Shown piece by piece: positions 17,817 through 27,405 of a DNA stretch of 64,000 nucleotides. The notes below the pieces were generated by a model. The model was not told where the DNA came from. It made no database searches and was given only the letters and a program-made list of their open reading frames with translations. The stretch's first letter is position 1, and each line of letters opens with the position of its first letter. The translations under genes and the position numbers were made by a program. Origin of the DNA: Brasilonema sennae CENA114 (lineage in GTDB: Bacteria; Cyanobacteriota; Cyanobacteriia; Cyanobacteriales; Nostocaceae); contig NZ_CP030118.1 in NCBI RefSeq assembly GCF_006968745.1, positions 930,001-994,000 of the forward strand, read 5' to 3'.

Positions 17817-20506
17817 CCTTCTTTTGCTACACTTAACTTCGGGTAAGCAATGCGTTTATGATGGAATTGCTGCCAAACTTGCACGAAAATTTCGGCAATT
17901 TGGGTCATTTCCTCTCGTGTTAAGCCTGAATCTACCATTTGATTGTCTTGCCATCTGGCGCGGAGGATGTTGTTCAGCATTGCTAAGGCTTGTTCTGGTT
18001 TGGCGTCTGTGAGCGATCGCAGCGCCGCTTCACAAGAATCTGCCAACATAACGATTGCTGTTTCCCGTGACTGGGGTATCGGACCATCGTAGCGGAAATC
18101 TGCCTCGTTTACTTTTAAACTTGGATCTAAGAGCGCCATTTGCTTTGCTTGGTGATAGAAATAGGAAATTTGCATTGTTCCCTGATGTTCTGGAATAAAA
18201 GCTTGAACTAAAGAAGGCAAACTGTGCTTGCGGGCGATCGCCAATCCTTCACTCACGTGCTTTTTGATAATGTACGCACTCATCCAAGGATCGTTAATTT
18301 CTGTATCGTGTTTATTCGGTCTCCCCATTTGATTTTCAATAAATGCCATTGGGTCGTGTATTTTGCCGATATCGTGGTATAATGTACCAGCCCTAACAAG
18401 TTCGACGTTGCATCCTAGCTGTTTGGCAGCAGCTTCGGCAAGAGTCGCGACAAAAAGGGTATGCTGAAAAGTCCCAGGAGTTTCAGTCGCAAGTTTTTTC
18501 AATAAAAGGCGATTAGGGTTTGCCAGTTCTGCTAGGCGAATTGGAGTGACTAAGTCAAATAGTTTTTCTAAATAAGCACTCAACCCCATGCCCACTATGC
18601 TCCATACTAAGCCGGATAAAGCAAATAATCCTGCTTTTTCTAGTACAAGATAGTGGACTGGAACTCCGAATACAGCAGTGAGCAAAAGTTTGATGATTAA
18701 GTAGACACCGCCTTGTGTTAAGGCGATCGCAACACTCAGAAGTGCTAATTCTTCACGCGATCGCAGCCGTTGTGCAACGCAACAGCCTAAAAGTCCTCCT
18801 GATACACCGGCGACAAGACCAATTAGACTTATTTCTAGACTGATGGGTAGCAGTAGTGACAGCAATCCTACAACAGTCACGCCCAAAGTTGGTCCATAAA
18901 AGCTACCTAACAATAACCCAACAGCACTCCAGGTGGTGTAAGGTGTACCCATCATAATTACCAATGGTACACTTAGGCTTAGCAGCAATACCAATAGGCG
19001 ATCCCTTTGCCGAATGGAGTGCTTGATCCGCTGTTCTACGATTGCAAAAACACCAACACACGCGCTGACAAGACTCCCTAACTGTATCAATCCCAGCCAA
19101 GAAATCTCACGCTGAATCAGGTGATAATGCTCTAGTACGTCAAAATTCCACGCACTCACCTTCTGTTGTTGACGGACAATCACCTCACCTTTATAAACAG
19201 TAGTAGTCACAGGTTCTACTTGAGCAGCTATCTTTGCACTTCTAAGCTGCGTTTGTAATTGATCTGTTTTCAGATTTGGCTTAAGTACAGCTAACAAAAG
19301 TCTACTTGCTAAGGGTTCGGCATCTTTCGGTACGAACGTCTGCACTTGTATACTGACTGTATTTTGTAGGATATTTTGTGGTAGTCCCGGTGAAATGCCT
19401 TGGGTAAGAATTCGCTCTAAACCTTGCTGGACTTCTATTTTTATTTTTGTCCAATCTTCATCTGACAAGTTGAGAATAGAAGCTTCATCGTATACTATCT
19501 CTGGTTTGGCAATCACCAAATCTGTCAGTTTAGATTTTGCTTGAGCGTATCCCTGCCGTGTTTTTGTAATCTGAGCGATTACGGAAGAAAAATGTTGCTT
19601 GGAACTTATGAGGCGGTATGCTTGTAATTCCGCCACTGCTTGTGCAAAACCAATGTTTTGGAACAAATCATTTGCTTTTAAGTCTTGAGTGTTAGGTGCG
19701 TAAGAACCTGAAACAGAGGGTTGTTGTGATGTTGGGGATGAGGCTTGCATTTGACTACCAGAAGCTTTTTTTGTTATGGAAGCAGTCTGATAGGGTGAGG
19801 CAAAAGCAGAAACTTGTCTTGTATTCTCATTTCTCCGTGTTGTCGCATCCTTCTGTTCTCTTTGACTTGTCGGCTTTTGAAGCAACATCGTCGATTTTTT
19901 CTTGTCAGTATTTTCTACAGCTAAGAGCAGTGCTTGCCATTCCCAATGAGAACACGAACGCAGGTAACGCTGGGTAGAGACGGATAAAACCAAAGTGTCA
20001 AAAAAAGGAAAAGAGCCAATTGTTGCACGAATTTCGTTCCCCTCTTGCAAAATCTCTTGTAAATTTTGCTCAATTTCTGCGTTGATGCGTTCATCCACCA
20101 TGAGAACTGGTAAGGAACTTTTTGTTGCAGCTTGGCGCTTTTGGGCTGTTTTTTTCTTATTTTCGATTTTCGCAGTAGCTGGTGCTCTGATTGTCTGTGG
20201 CGCAACAGTCCCCACTTGCAACTGTGGTTGGTTGTATAACTTTTGCCCCATAACCGCTGTTATGCAGACAACTGTGATCACGAAAACAATGCATGAGCGC
20301 CTGACTTTCACCCAGCGCGAACTCACTGCGTCAATACCATTTTTATCTTTGAGTGATTTGTCAATTGAGCGTGACACTCTTGCTGATCGGTATCCGTCTT
20401 TTCGGCTTGTTTTTGATGATGTAGTATGACAATGTCGCACTTTGTACTGTCGCCGCCAGAAAGTCAGCTTCTGAGTCAAGGACTGAAAAAATTGCTGCGT
20501 TTTCAT
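17774..20506 (-). CDS. 7TM-HD family phosphohydrolase (PgpH-like)
   Basis: A 910-residue inner-membrane protein with the layout of PgpH-type cyclic-di-AMP phosphodiesterases. It has a basic cytoplasmic N-terminus, a transmembrane helix near residues 75-95 (SCIVFVITVVCITAVMG), a large extracytoplasmic 7TMR-HDED domain up to about 480, roughly seven transmembrane helices to about 690, then an HD domain. Catalytic signatures are HTLFVATLAEAAA, LYHDIGKIHDP, IIKKHVSEGLAIARKH, FIPEHQG and VMLADSCEAA. The 7TMR-HDED region holds a Gln/Ser/Thr-rich insert (around residues 205-275) that other family members may lack. I use the ATG at 20506; the longer reading needs TTG. The extreme C-terminus is made of tandem repeat DNA. 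Substrate c-di-AMP is by family analogy. Confidence 0.88.
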   Translation of the reverse strand: MKTQQFFQSLTQKLTFWRRQYKVRHCHTTSSKTSRKDGYRSARVSRSIDKSLKDKNGIDAVSSRWVKVRRSCIVFVITVVCITAVMGQKLYNQPQLQVGTVAPQTIRAPATAKIENKKKTAQKRQAATKSSLPVLMVDERINAEIEQNLQEILQEGNEIRATIGSFPFFDTLVLSVSTQRYLRSCSHWEWQALLLAVENTDKKKSTMLLQKPTSQREQKDATTRRNENTRQVSAFASPYQTASITKKASGSQMQASSPTSQQPSVSGSYAPNTQDLKANDLFQNIGFAQAVAELQAYRLISSKQHFSSVIAQITKTRQGYAQAKSKLTDLVIAKPEIVYDEASILNLSDEDWTKIKIEVQQGLERILTQGISPGLPQNILQNTVSIQVQTFVPKDAEPLASRLLLAVLKPNLKTDQLQTQLRSAKIAAQVEPVTTTVYKGEVIVRQQQKVSAWNFDVLEHYHLIQREISWLGLIQLGSLVSACVGVFAIVEQRIKHSIRQRDRLLVLLLSLSVPLVIMMGTPYTTWSAVGLLLGSFYGPTLGVTVVGLLSLLLPISLEISLIGLVAGVSGGLLGCCVAQRLRSREELALLSVAIALTQGGVYLIIKLLLTAVFGVPVHYLVLEKAGLFALSGLVWSIVGMGLSAYLEKLFDLVTPIRLAELANPNRLLLKKLATETPGTFQHTLFVATLAEAAAKQLGCNVELVRAGTLYHDIGKIHDPMAFIENQMGRPNKHDTEINDPWMSAYIIKKHVSEGLAIARKHSLPSLVQAFIPEHQGTMQISYFYHQAKQMALLDPSLKVNEADFRYDGPIPQSRETAIVMLADSCEAALRSLTDAKPEQALAMLNNILRARWQDNQMVDSGLTREEMTQIAEIFVQVWQQFHHKRIAYPKLSVAKEGTLNSEQSTVNSKQ

Positions 20507-20723
20507 CACCAATGACCGCAGTTACTTACTTTGATAACTTAATACAAGACAATCTAGGACGGGAATATACTTGAAGCCGATTTGCCACTATAGCTACCTA
20601 CACAGATGAAATTGAGATTTTCTTTTTAATACTAGAATGAAAAGTTAGTTGATTGATTCGAGTTTAAATCACTTTGTAGCCTTTGATATTTTGGAATCAG
20701 TCACATTTGGCGATGAAAAAATG

Positions 20724-21665
20724 TTAACGTAACCGAATGACGTGAGGAGCTGCTGTTGCCTGTAAAGACAATAGAGGAGGTGTCATAGCACCACTTTCTT
20801 CTTTGACTTGATCTGGATGCGAAGCAAGGTTATATACTCCTGACCATACAGCCATAATTGCGTTAGCTAATTCTACCATCTTAGAAGAGTCAGCTAGTTT
20901 GCTGTCTTGTGCAGGTCTCTGTTGTAGAAGCATAAGTTGCCAAGTAACAGGAATACCAACTGCACTGTTGTATGCTCCTGATAAAGCACCAGTCATGGCA
21001 CCTATTGCCGAATAGCTATAACTATCTTGAATTGATCGCAAAATTGAAAGACGAAAGTCTTCTATGGTACCAACAAAGCAGTAAAAAGCCAAGGCAATGA
21101 TGTTACTTAACTTTTCTTCCTTACCCAACTCGCTTTGTACCGTTTTTAACCCCGCACCATGTTCTAACAAATTATTCACTTCTAATAATTGTTGTGGCAA
21201 GTTTGTCTGCGTTTCCCCAACAAAAGAGATAGTCTGAGAAATTAGGGTTTGTGGAGAGAGTTTTTCTGTCAGAGATCTCGCGATCGCATAGCCCACTGCT
21301 AGTGTTCCATCTCGTACGACTGGATCATCCTGCCAAATTTCCGTCGCCAGCAGTAAGTTTTGTCGCAGTTTTACTGTATTGTCATGAAAAAATAGCGCCA
21401 CTGGCAATGTGGCGAGAATAGCTCCATAGCTATTTTTCAAGTTCGTAAACTCTTGTTGTTGAGGTTTTTGCCAATTTTGTGTCTCTAATCTACCTAAAGA
21501 AATCAAACTTTCAGCATATAAAATAGCCATGTTACTCCAGTGCAATGATGGTACTTTCAACGTCCCGGCACTCTGTAACTGCTTGCTACGACTGAAAGCT
21601 ATTTGTTCTCCAATAATTGCCCCGAGTATTGTGCCTTTAAACCGACTTGCGAGAGAATAGCGCAT
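20724..21665 (-). CDS. ADP-ribosylglycohydrolase-fold protein, probably degenerate
   Basis: A 313-residue all-helical protein. The opening RFKGTILGAIIGEQIAF corresponds to the GxxxGxAxG start of ADP-ribosylglycohydrolases, and IGAMTGALSGAYNSAVGIP to their C-terminal segment. In active enzymes that segment is preceded by a metal-binding D-x-D-x-x-A; here it reads DSYSYSA (Asp214, then Tyr), and the paired N-terminal acidic residues are not obvious. It may therefore be a non-catalytic member. The ATG at 21665 is chosen over an upstream start because RYSLASRFKG fits the family N-terminus. It lies 42 nt after aroQ on the same strand, so the two are likely cotranscribed. Confidence 0.7.
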   Translation of the reverse strand: MRYSLASRFKGTILGAIIGEQIAFSRSKQLQSAGTLKVPSLHWSNMAILYAESLISLGRLETQNWQKPQQQEFTNLKNSYGAILATLPVALFFHDNTVKLRQNLLLATEIWQDDPVVRDGTLAVGYAIARSLTEKLSPQTLISQTISFVGETQTNLPQQLLEVNNLLEHGAGLKTVQSELGKEEKLSNIIALAFYCFVGTIEDFRLSILRSIQDSYSYSAIGAMTGALSGAYNSAVGIPVTWQLMLLQQRPAQDSKLADSSKMVELANAIMAVWSGVYNLASHPDQVKEESGAMTPPLLSLQATAAPHVIRLR

Positions 21666-21707
21666 ATCACAAAGAAAGTGAAAAGTCAAAACAACTTTTT
21701 TATTTTT

Positions 21708-22199
21708 TTACTTTCTTATATAATGCACTAATGCCTGCAACCCTAATAAATAACTTTGTGCCCCAAAACCACTAATCTGTCCTATGGCTACTGGGGCTAT
21801 GTATGAATGATGGCGAAACTCTTCCCGCTGGTAGATGTTGCTTAGGTGTACTTCAACTGTAGGTAAATTAACACCAGCGATCGCATCCCGCAAAGCTACA
21901 CTCGTGTGAGTGTATGCCCCTGCGTTGATTAAAATTCCCTGGTGTTTCCCTACTGCTTGATGAATCGCATCTACTAGAGCGCCTTCATAATTTGATTGTA
22001 GATGAGAGATTTTTGCCTGTAATTTTTCTCCTTCTTGTTCTAAGGAGCGATCAATTTCAGCCAATGTCAACGAACCATATATGCCCGGCTCTCGCTGTCC
22101 CAGTAAATTCAGGTTTGGTCCATGCAGTACCAGAATACTTATGGGGCGATCGGTTAAATCTAGCACGGTTAGCTTCTTATCGACGGCGTGAACGATCAT
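21708..22199 (-). CDS. aroQ: Type II 3-dehydroquinate dehydratase
   Basis: About 163 residues; converts 3-dehydroquinate to 3-dehydroshikimate in the shikimate pathway, acting as a cytoplasmic dodecamer. Type II signatures are present: [20 protein letters not shown] (catalytic Tyr region with the Arg of the flexible lid), [34 protein letters not shown] and [20 protein letters not shown] with the catalytic His. The ATG at 22199 gives a 14- to 20-residue lead before the core and overlaps the 45-codon ORF upstream by 23 nt. An in-frame GTG at 22166 would avoid the overlap. It is the middle gene of a likely operon: small ORF, aroQ, ADP-ribosylglycohydrolase-like gene. Confidence 0.93.
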   Translation of the reverse strand: MIVHAVDKKLTVLDLTDRPISILVLHGPNLNLLGQREPGIYGSLTLAEIDRSLEQEGEKLQAKISHLQSNYEGALVDAIHQAVGKHQGILINAGAYTHTSVALRDAIAGVNLPTVEVHLSNIYQREEFRHHSYIAPVAIGQISGFGAQSYLLGLQALVHYIRK

Positions 22200-22314
22200 C
22201 AACTGGAATCGGAATCAGTTCTGGTTCCGGTTCCGCTTCTGGTCCCAAAAGAGCTTCTATGAGCTTGCGTGCCAAATCCTTTAGCTTTTCTAGCACCTTT
22301 TCTATATAGTCCAT
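22177..22314 (-). CDS. Small conserved-looking 45-residue protein overlapping aroQ
   Basis: An ATG at 22314 begins a 45-codon frame: [20 protein letters not shown], an amphipathic helix, then [20 protein letters not shown] with an acidic Pro/Glu repeat, then RSRRR and a TAA. A GGAG lies 11 nt before the ATG. The frame ends 23 nt inside the longest aroQ reading, an arrangement that suggests translational coupling. The composition (Lys/Glu helix, Pro-Glu tail) is regular enough to look selected, and I recall similar short ORFs before aroQ in Nostocales. Function is unknown. Confidence 0.5.
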   Translation of the reverse strand: MDYIEKVLEKLKDLARKLIEALLGPEAEPEPELIPIPVDDRSRRR

Positions 22315-22662
22315 TGAACTGACCGCTCCCGAGATACTACCAACTATGTTTATAATTTTTCACGGAGAAACCAGAGTATTTTTGCACCCTCAGCTTAATA
22401 CTATGATAGTTTACACTCTGTGAATACGTGACAATTTGATGTTGTTTTCTCTTCTACATTTTAGAGTATCATATCATCCCTGTTACAGACCGCATCTTAC
22501 TAAGGAAGGTTTGATGGGTATAGAACTTAAGGGAGTTCAAGATTTTTTCATTTTTATGAATTCTTTTGTTTTTGTGTATTTAAAGTTGGCAAGCGCTTGT
22601 AAACAAAAGCATTTATCCTTCTTCTGTACATAATTAACGCCTTTATGCTGGATTCTGAGGGC

Positions 22663-22683
22663 GAGCGCCCCTTTGGGGCGCTC
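22663..22683. repeat. GAGCGCCCC palindrome in a repeat-rich gap
   Basis: A perfect 9-bp stem with a TTT loop, then TTTGTGTGT. Nearby are GGGGGTTTCTGGAGGAAACCCCC (22743-22765) and GCGCCCCTTTGGGGCG (22797-22812). The gap 22315-22920 has no supported gene; these hairpins could end the leftward topA transcript and are of the dispersed palindromic type. Confidence 0.65.
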
Positions 22684-22920
22684 TTTGTGTGTCATCAAAC
22701 ATTTTCGCGCTATATGAGTAGCGATCGCCCGTACACGCGAGCGGGGGTTTCTGGAGGAAACCCCCTCCCCAAATCGAAGATTTGGGGCAAAGTCGCTGCG
22801 CCCCTTTGGGGCGTAGGGCGCGCTCCGCGATGGGGCAAAGCCCGCGCAATCATGCGATCGCCATTCATCAAACATTTAGCTCGTAACGTTCATACGACTC
22901 GATGATGTCAACCTCTTAGC

Positions 22921-25584
22921 TTAACTAGCCTTTTTTGTTTTTTTTGCGGTGGTAGTTGACGATTTAGTCCTTGATTTAGAGCTAGAACTGCTTGATTTCG
23001 TTGTAGTTTTCCGAGTCGATTTTGCTGTTGATGCTTTGGATGCTAACCACTCCAGGGCTGAAGCAAGAGTCACATCGCTTACGGATATACCTTCTGGAAT
23101 GCTCACATTAGTTTTGCCGTGCTTAATGTAAGGCCCGTAGGGGCCATTGTAGATATTAACTGGTTCACCATCTTCTGGGTGAGCACCTAATTCCCGTTCA
23201 GCCGCCTTTGACTTACTGTTTCTGGTGCTGCGTCCTTTTTTCGGTTCAGACAACAGTTCCAATGCACGCCCTAAGGAAATTGTCAATATGTCATCACTAG
23301 CTTTCAGGGAACGGTAATCTTTTTCACCAGTTTGATTATGAACAACGTAAGGTCCAAAGCGTCCTAAATTGGCTTGGATTTGAGCGCCTGTTTGTGGATG
23401 AACCCCCAGTGTTCGCGGTAGTGACAAAAGACCAATAGCTGTCTCAAGGGTGACATTTTCTGACGTTATTCCTTTGGGTAAGGAAGCTTGTTTGGGTTTT
23501 GAGTTTTCCTCTGTTTTATCTCCTAATTGTACGTAGGGACCGTAAGGACCGATTTTGACGTAAATTGTTTCACCCGTTTCTGGATGAATACCTAGTTCGT
23601 CTGGGCCGACAATTTTTTGCCGCAGCAGTGTTTCTACCTTTTCGGGGTCAAGATCAGCAGGAGTCAGGTCTTTGGGAATGGAAGCGGTGACAACACCATC
23701 ACCATTCTCTTTTTCTATATAAGCACCATACTTACCAATGCGGACTTTGGCATCTAGGTTTTCTAGTTCCACTGTCCGGGCAACATTGGCATCTATTTGG
23801 CTTTCCTGTTCCTTTACCAAGGTTTCTAAACCTTTGTCTCCCAAATAGAATTCCTTGAGGTAGGGTAACCACTGAGCTTCACCTGTGGAAATGTCATCCA
23901 GGGTTTGCTCCATCTTAGAGGTAAAGCTGGGATCAACAACATCAGGAAAATATTTTTCCAACAGTTCTGTGACGGCAAAAGCAGTAAAGGTGGGTACCAG
24001 AGCATTACTCACCAATTGGGCATAACCTTTATCAATAATGGTGCCAATGATGCTAGCGTAGGTGCTGGGACGCCCAATGCCTTCGCTTTCGAGAGTTTTC
24101 ACTAAGGTTGCTTCGGTGTATCTTGCTGGAGGTTGGGTTTCGTGACCAACTGCTTCTAAATCAGTGCATTTGGGACTATCCCCCACTTTGAGATTAGGCA
24201 AGATGACTTCTTGGTCTTCCAGCGCCGCCTCTGGATCGTCAGAACCTTCCACATAAGCGCGCAAGAATCCCGGAAAGTCGATGCGTTTGCCAGAAGAGCG
24301 AAAACCAGCATCTTCCACGAGCAGTTGCATGATAATTTGAGTTTGGCGAGAGTCTGCCATTTGGCTGGCGACGGTACGCTTCCAAATCAGGTCGTACACT
24401 TGGTACTCCCGACCGCTTAAGCCTGTTTCTTGGGGAGTGCGGAAGGTACTACCTGCGGGGCGAATTGCCTCGTGGGCTTCTTGTGCGCCTTTGGATTTGG
24501 TGGTGTATTGCCTCGGTTGAGGACTGAGGTAATCTTTGCCGTAAAGTTTGTCTACACTGTCACGGGCGGCGGCGATCGCCTGATCCGACAAATGCACCGA
24601 ATCTGTACGCATATAGGTAATATATCCTTGTTCGTACAAATTCTGGGCAACTCGCATTGTGTCCCGTGCGCTAAGGCGCAGTTTGCGGTTAGATTCCTGC
24701 TGTAGAGTCGAGGTGGTAAAAGGTGGCGCGGGTTTACGCGTAACAGGACGTTCCTCAAGGTCTGTGACTTTCCAAGTTTTTCCTGTTAGACGTTCTTTCA
24801 GGGCTTGTGCTTGCTCTTGATTGAGCAAGATAACATTGCGATCTGAGGGGATTTTCCCTGTGGCGGCATCAAAATCACCGCCATTCGCCAGCCTTGTTCC
24901 TCCCAGTGTTACCAGTTGGGAAGTAAATGATTGTGCTTTGGGAGAATCAGGGGGATTTAACGTTGCTTTCAAGTCCCAGTAAGAACCTTGGCGGAAAGCA
25001 CGGCGTTGACGTTCCCGGTTGACCAACAGCCGCACAGCAACAGACTGTACACGTCCAGCAGATAGTCCCCAAGCGATTTTTTTCCACAGCAGGGGAGACA
25101 GGGTATAGCCCACAAGTCTATCCAAAATCCGCCGCGTTTCTTGAGCACGAACTAGCTGTTCGTCAATATTGCGGCAGTTTTTCAAGGCTTTCTTGATGGC
25201 GTCAGAGGTAATTTCGTGAAACACCATCCGCTTTGTAGGAACTTTTGGCTTGAGCAACTGGTATAAATGCCAACTGATGCTTTCACCTTCCCGGTCTTCA
25301 TCCGTTGCCAGAATCAGTTCATCTACATCTTTAAGGGCGTCTTTGAGCTGAGTGACAACTTTCTTTTTATCTTTAGGGACGACATACAGCGGTTCAAAGT
25401 CGGCGTCTACATTTACCCCGAGTTGTGCCCATTTCTCCCCCTTGACATTGGCGGGAATTTCAGTTGCTGATTGAGGAAGGTCACGTACATGACCCATAGA
25501 CGCTTCCACCCGGTAGTCTCTTGGCAGGTAGTTGCGAATGGTACGAGCTTTGGTCGGAGATTCGACGATGACAAGAGTTGACAT
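22921..25584 (-). CDS. topA: DNA topoisomerase I (type IA)
   Basis: An 887-residue enzyme that relaxes negative supercoils through a 5'-phosphotyrosine intermediate. The ATG at 25584 begins [13 protein letters not shown], the TOPRIM domain, whose second motif is [16 protein letters not shown]. The active-site tyrosine is in [10 protein letters not shown]. The [19 protein letters not shown] and [20 protein letters not shown] motifs are typical. Instead of zinc fingers the C-terminus carries three to four repeats containing [16 protein letters not shown] or GPYGPYIK, the usual form in cyanobacteria, and ends in a Lys/Ser/Thr-rich tail of about 40 residues that probably binds DNA. It is a single-gene unit. 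Confidence 0.97.
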   Translation of the reverse strand: MSTLVIVESPTKARTIRNYLPRDYRVEASMGHVRDLPQSATEIPANVKGEKWAQLGVNVDADFEPLYVVPKDKKKVVTQLKDALKDVDELILATDEDREGESISWHLYQLLKPKVPTKRMVFHEITSDAIKKALKNCRNIDEQLVRAQETRRILDRLVGYTLSPLLWKKIAWGLSAGRVQSVAVRLLVNRERQRRAFRQGSYWDLKATLNPPDSPKAQSFTSQLVTLGGTRLANGGDFDAATGKIPSDRNVILLNQEQAQALKERLTGKTWKVTDLEERPVTRKPAPPFTTSTLQQESNRKLRLSARDTMRVAQNLYEQGYITYMRTDSVHLSDQAIAAARDSVDKLYGKDYLSPQPRQYTTKSKGAQEAHEAIRPAGSTFRTPQETGLSGREYQVYDLIWKRTVASQMADSRQTQIIMQLLVEDAGFRSSGKRIDFPGFLRAYVEGSDDPEAALEDQEVILPNLKVGDSPKCTDLEAVGHETQPPARYTEATLVKTLESEGIGRPSTYASIIGTIIDKGYAQLVSNALVPTFTAFAVTELLEKYFPDVVDPSFTSKMEQTLDDISTGEAQWLPYLKEFYLGDKGLETLVKEQESQIDANVARTVELENLDAKVRIGKYGAYIEKENGDGVVTASIPKDLTPADLDPEKVETLLRQKIVGPDELGIHPETGETIYVKIGPYGPYVQLGDKTEENSKPKQASLPKGITSENVTLETAIGLLSLPRTLGVHPQTGAQIQANLGRFGPYVVHNQTGEKDYRSLKASDDILTISLGRALELLSEPKKGRSTRNSKSKAAERELGAHPEDGEPVNIYNGPYGPYIKHGKTNVSIPEGISVSDVTLASALEWLASKASTAKSTRKTTTKSSSSSSKSRTKSSTTTAKKTKKAS

Positions 25585-26141
25585 GGAAATTTCAAACAAA
25601 GAATAGCTGCTAAGCTAAACAGTCAATTAAATCGTTAAGAGCGTATCGGTTAAGCTAAAACCTCACGCTGAGCGATCTGTGATTTTATCCTTACACAAAC
25701 TGCCCGCAATGGCGAAAGTCGCCGATGCTTAGCACAATTACCTCCCAGATGGAAGGTAGGGACAGTGGGTGTGTGAGTTTCTAGTTATTTCAATCTTTAA
25801 CTTATGATCGGCATAATTGGCGACTACTGTTTTCAAAATCCCTCAAGTTGAATTGTTATAGAATTACATAACAACTAGATTTGTGTCGATTATGCCAAAA
25901 TGAAATCAAATTTAACACCATTTGTAATCCGGGGTATGAATTAACTTCCTAGACAAAAAACGATAGAAGCATTTTGTCTTGGTGACGTTATTTTATAGGA
26001 TTTACGCAAAAACTTTCTCAAACTCTCATTTATACTCTACGTAAAGCACCCCACCGGAGGGCGTCTACGTGTTCTACTCTGCGGCAAGCCCCTAATACCG
26101 TTTCACTTGAAAATTGATACATATAGGTAAGTGGGGGAGTT

Positions 26142-26177
26142 GGGCAAGTTGGGCAAGTTGGGCAAGTTGGGCAAGTT
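26142..26177. repeat. Tandem repeat, 4 x GGGCAAGTT
   Basis: Four exact 9-bp copies, followed by a GGGGGAGT variant. Nothing suggests CRISPR, as there are no spacers. Confidence 0.9.
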
Positions 26178-26719
26178 GGGGGAGTCAAATGTATCAGCAT
26201 TTTTGTGAAAGGGTATAAGCTGACTTGGTGGAGCGACTTCTACTTTCAGTTTTTCTTCATTCACAAGAATTTTTTGTGTAAATCTAAATTCGCAGGAGTT
26301 GAGACTAAACTTTAATTCAGCCCAAATGTTACAAACATTTTATATTTCGGAATCAGAACAAGCCTATAAATTAGAAAAAGCTCTCTGAATAGGGGTTTGG
26401 CGGCTTTATAAGTCAAATTAGTTTAAATTCCAATAAATTCTTAAAAACAAAAATTAAGCTTACAATACCTTGCTTCTTCTTGCTATGTATTCATTCACTT
26501 TCTCAAAGAGAAATTACATAAAAATGTCATATAGTCATCTGTCCTAAGAAGTATTTAAGTAAGTGATGGCTGATACATACAATATAGTAAAAGAGAATAT
26601 TTGAAATCAACACAAAAGAATAGATTTAACCTTTTTTTAAATACAGTTGTGATAAAATTAGGTCTGAAGAGGTAAATTCGGCGATTCAAACCTTGTCATG
26701 ATGAAAAACTGCAAGCGGC

Positions 26720-26757
26720 TCTCCGGATATACATCTGTTTCTATCGGACTCTGGAGA
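26720..26757 (+). promoter_or_regulatory. Leader hairpin that could mask the rbp ribosome site
   Basis: TCTCC at 26720-26724 is complementary to GGAGA at 26753-26757, the Shine-Dalgarno sequence 5 nt before the rbp ATG. TCCGGA and TCGGA between them could extend the pairing. Anabaena rbp genes are known to be cold-regulated through their 5' untranslated region; this pairing is my inference. Confidence 0.4.
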
Positions 26758-26762
26758 ATTTC

Positions 26763-27083
26763 ATGTCAATTTACGTAGGTAACCTATCCTACAGCGTTAC
26801 CCAAGAAGACCTCAGCAAAGTCTTTTCTGAGTATGGTACCGTAAAGCGAGTTCAATTGCCCACTGACCGGGAAACTGGTCGCCTACGTGGTTTTGGTTTC
26901 GTAGAAATGGACTCAGAACAAGCGGAGGACAAAGCCATTGAAGCTCTAGATGGTGCTGAGTGGATGGATCGTGTGCTGAAAGTCAATAAAGCAAGGCCAC
27001 GTGAGGAAAAAGATGGTCGCTCTGGTGGTGGTAACTGGGGGAACCGAAGCAACGGTGGATATTCTGGTAAGGGACGCTATTAA
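26763..27083 (+). CDS. Cyanobacterial RNA-binding protein, single RRM with Gly-rich tail (Rbp family)
   Basis: A 106-residue protein with one RNA-recognition motif spanning residues 1-80. RNP2 is IYVGNLSY and RNP1 is RGFGFVEM. The tail (residues 85-106, GRSGGGNWGNRSNGGYSGKG) is glycine-rich, as in the cold-inducible RbpA-type proteins of Anabaena, thought to act as RNA chaperones. The start is supported by GGAGA five nucleotides upstream. A long leader precedes it. It is monocistronic: ndhB starts 320 nt downstream and probably has its own promoter. Confidence 0.93.
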   Translation: MSIYVGNLSYSVTQEDLSKVFSEYGTVKRVQLPTDRETGRLRGFGFVEMDSEQAEDKAIEALDGAEWMDRVLKVNKARPREEKDGRSGGGNWGNRSNGGYSGKGRY

Positions 27084-27405
27084 GGGCTGAAATGATTGAT
27101 GAATCAAGCTTCACGGTCTGTCGCCAATAGGCACAAAAAGCATTTGCAAAGCGAAACTTAATATCTAACGGAATGAACAGTTTATAAAAAACTGTTGCCA
27201 CCACTTTGTATGCAAGCAGATTAGTCTATGGCTGGTCTGCTTAATTTTATGAGAACAATTTTTTCAATCGCGCTGACTAAACTTAAACATAATTTAATCT
27301 GATGGTGCCACTCACCTGATACATGAGTGAATGCAACGCGAGTAAAAGACAATAGAATGAACACAGTTAGACCATTATGTCTGATAGCCAAAACCAATAC
27401 AGCTC

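Larger units (their letters stand above)
25600..26762. other. 1.16-kb intergenic region between topA and rbp
   Basis: Divergent promoter region for topA (leftward) and the RNA-binding protein (rightward). It holds a 9-bp tandem repeat (26142-26177), an AT-rich stretch, and a long leader before rbp. I find no coding frame or RNA gene that I can name. Confidence 0.5.

Noticed and set aside
19696..20429. ORFs opposite the HD-phosphohydrolase gene
   Set aside because: Shadows of a well-supported 910-residue gene.
22436..22905. Short ORFs in the gap upstream of the aroQ operon
   Set aside because: They cover palindromic GC-rich repeats, change frame without conserved motifs, and lack start signals.
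26142..26177. Possible CRISPR-like direct repeats
   Set aside because: The GGGCAAGTT units are contiguous with no spacers, and no cas gene is present.
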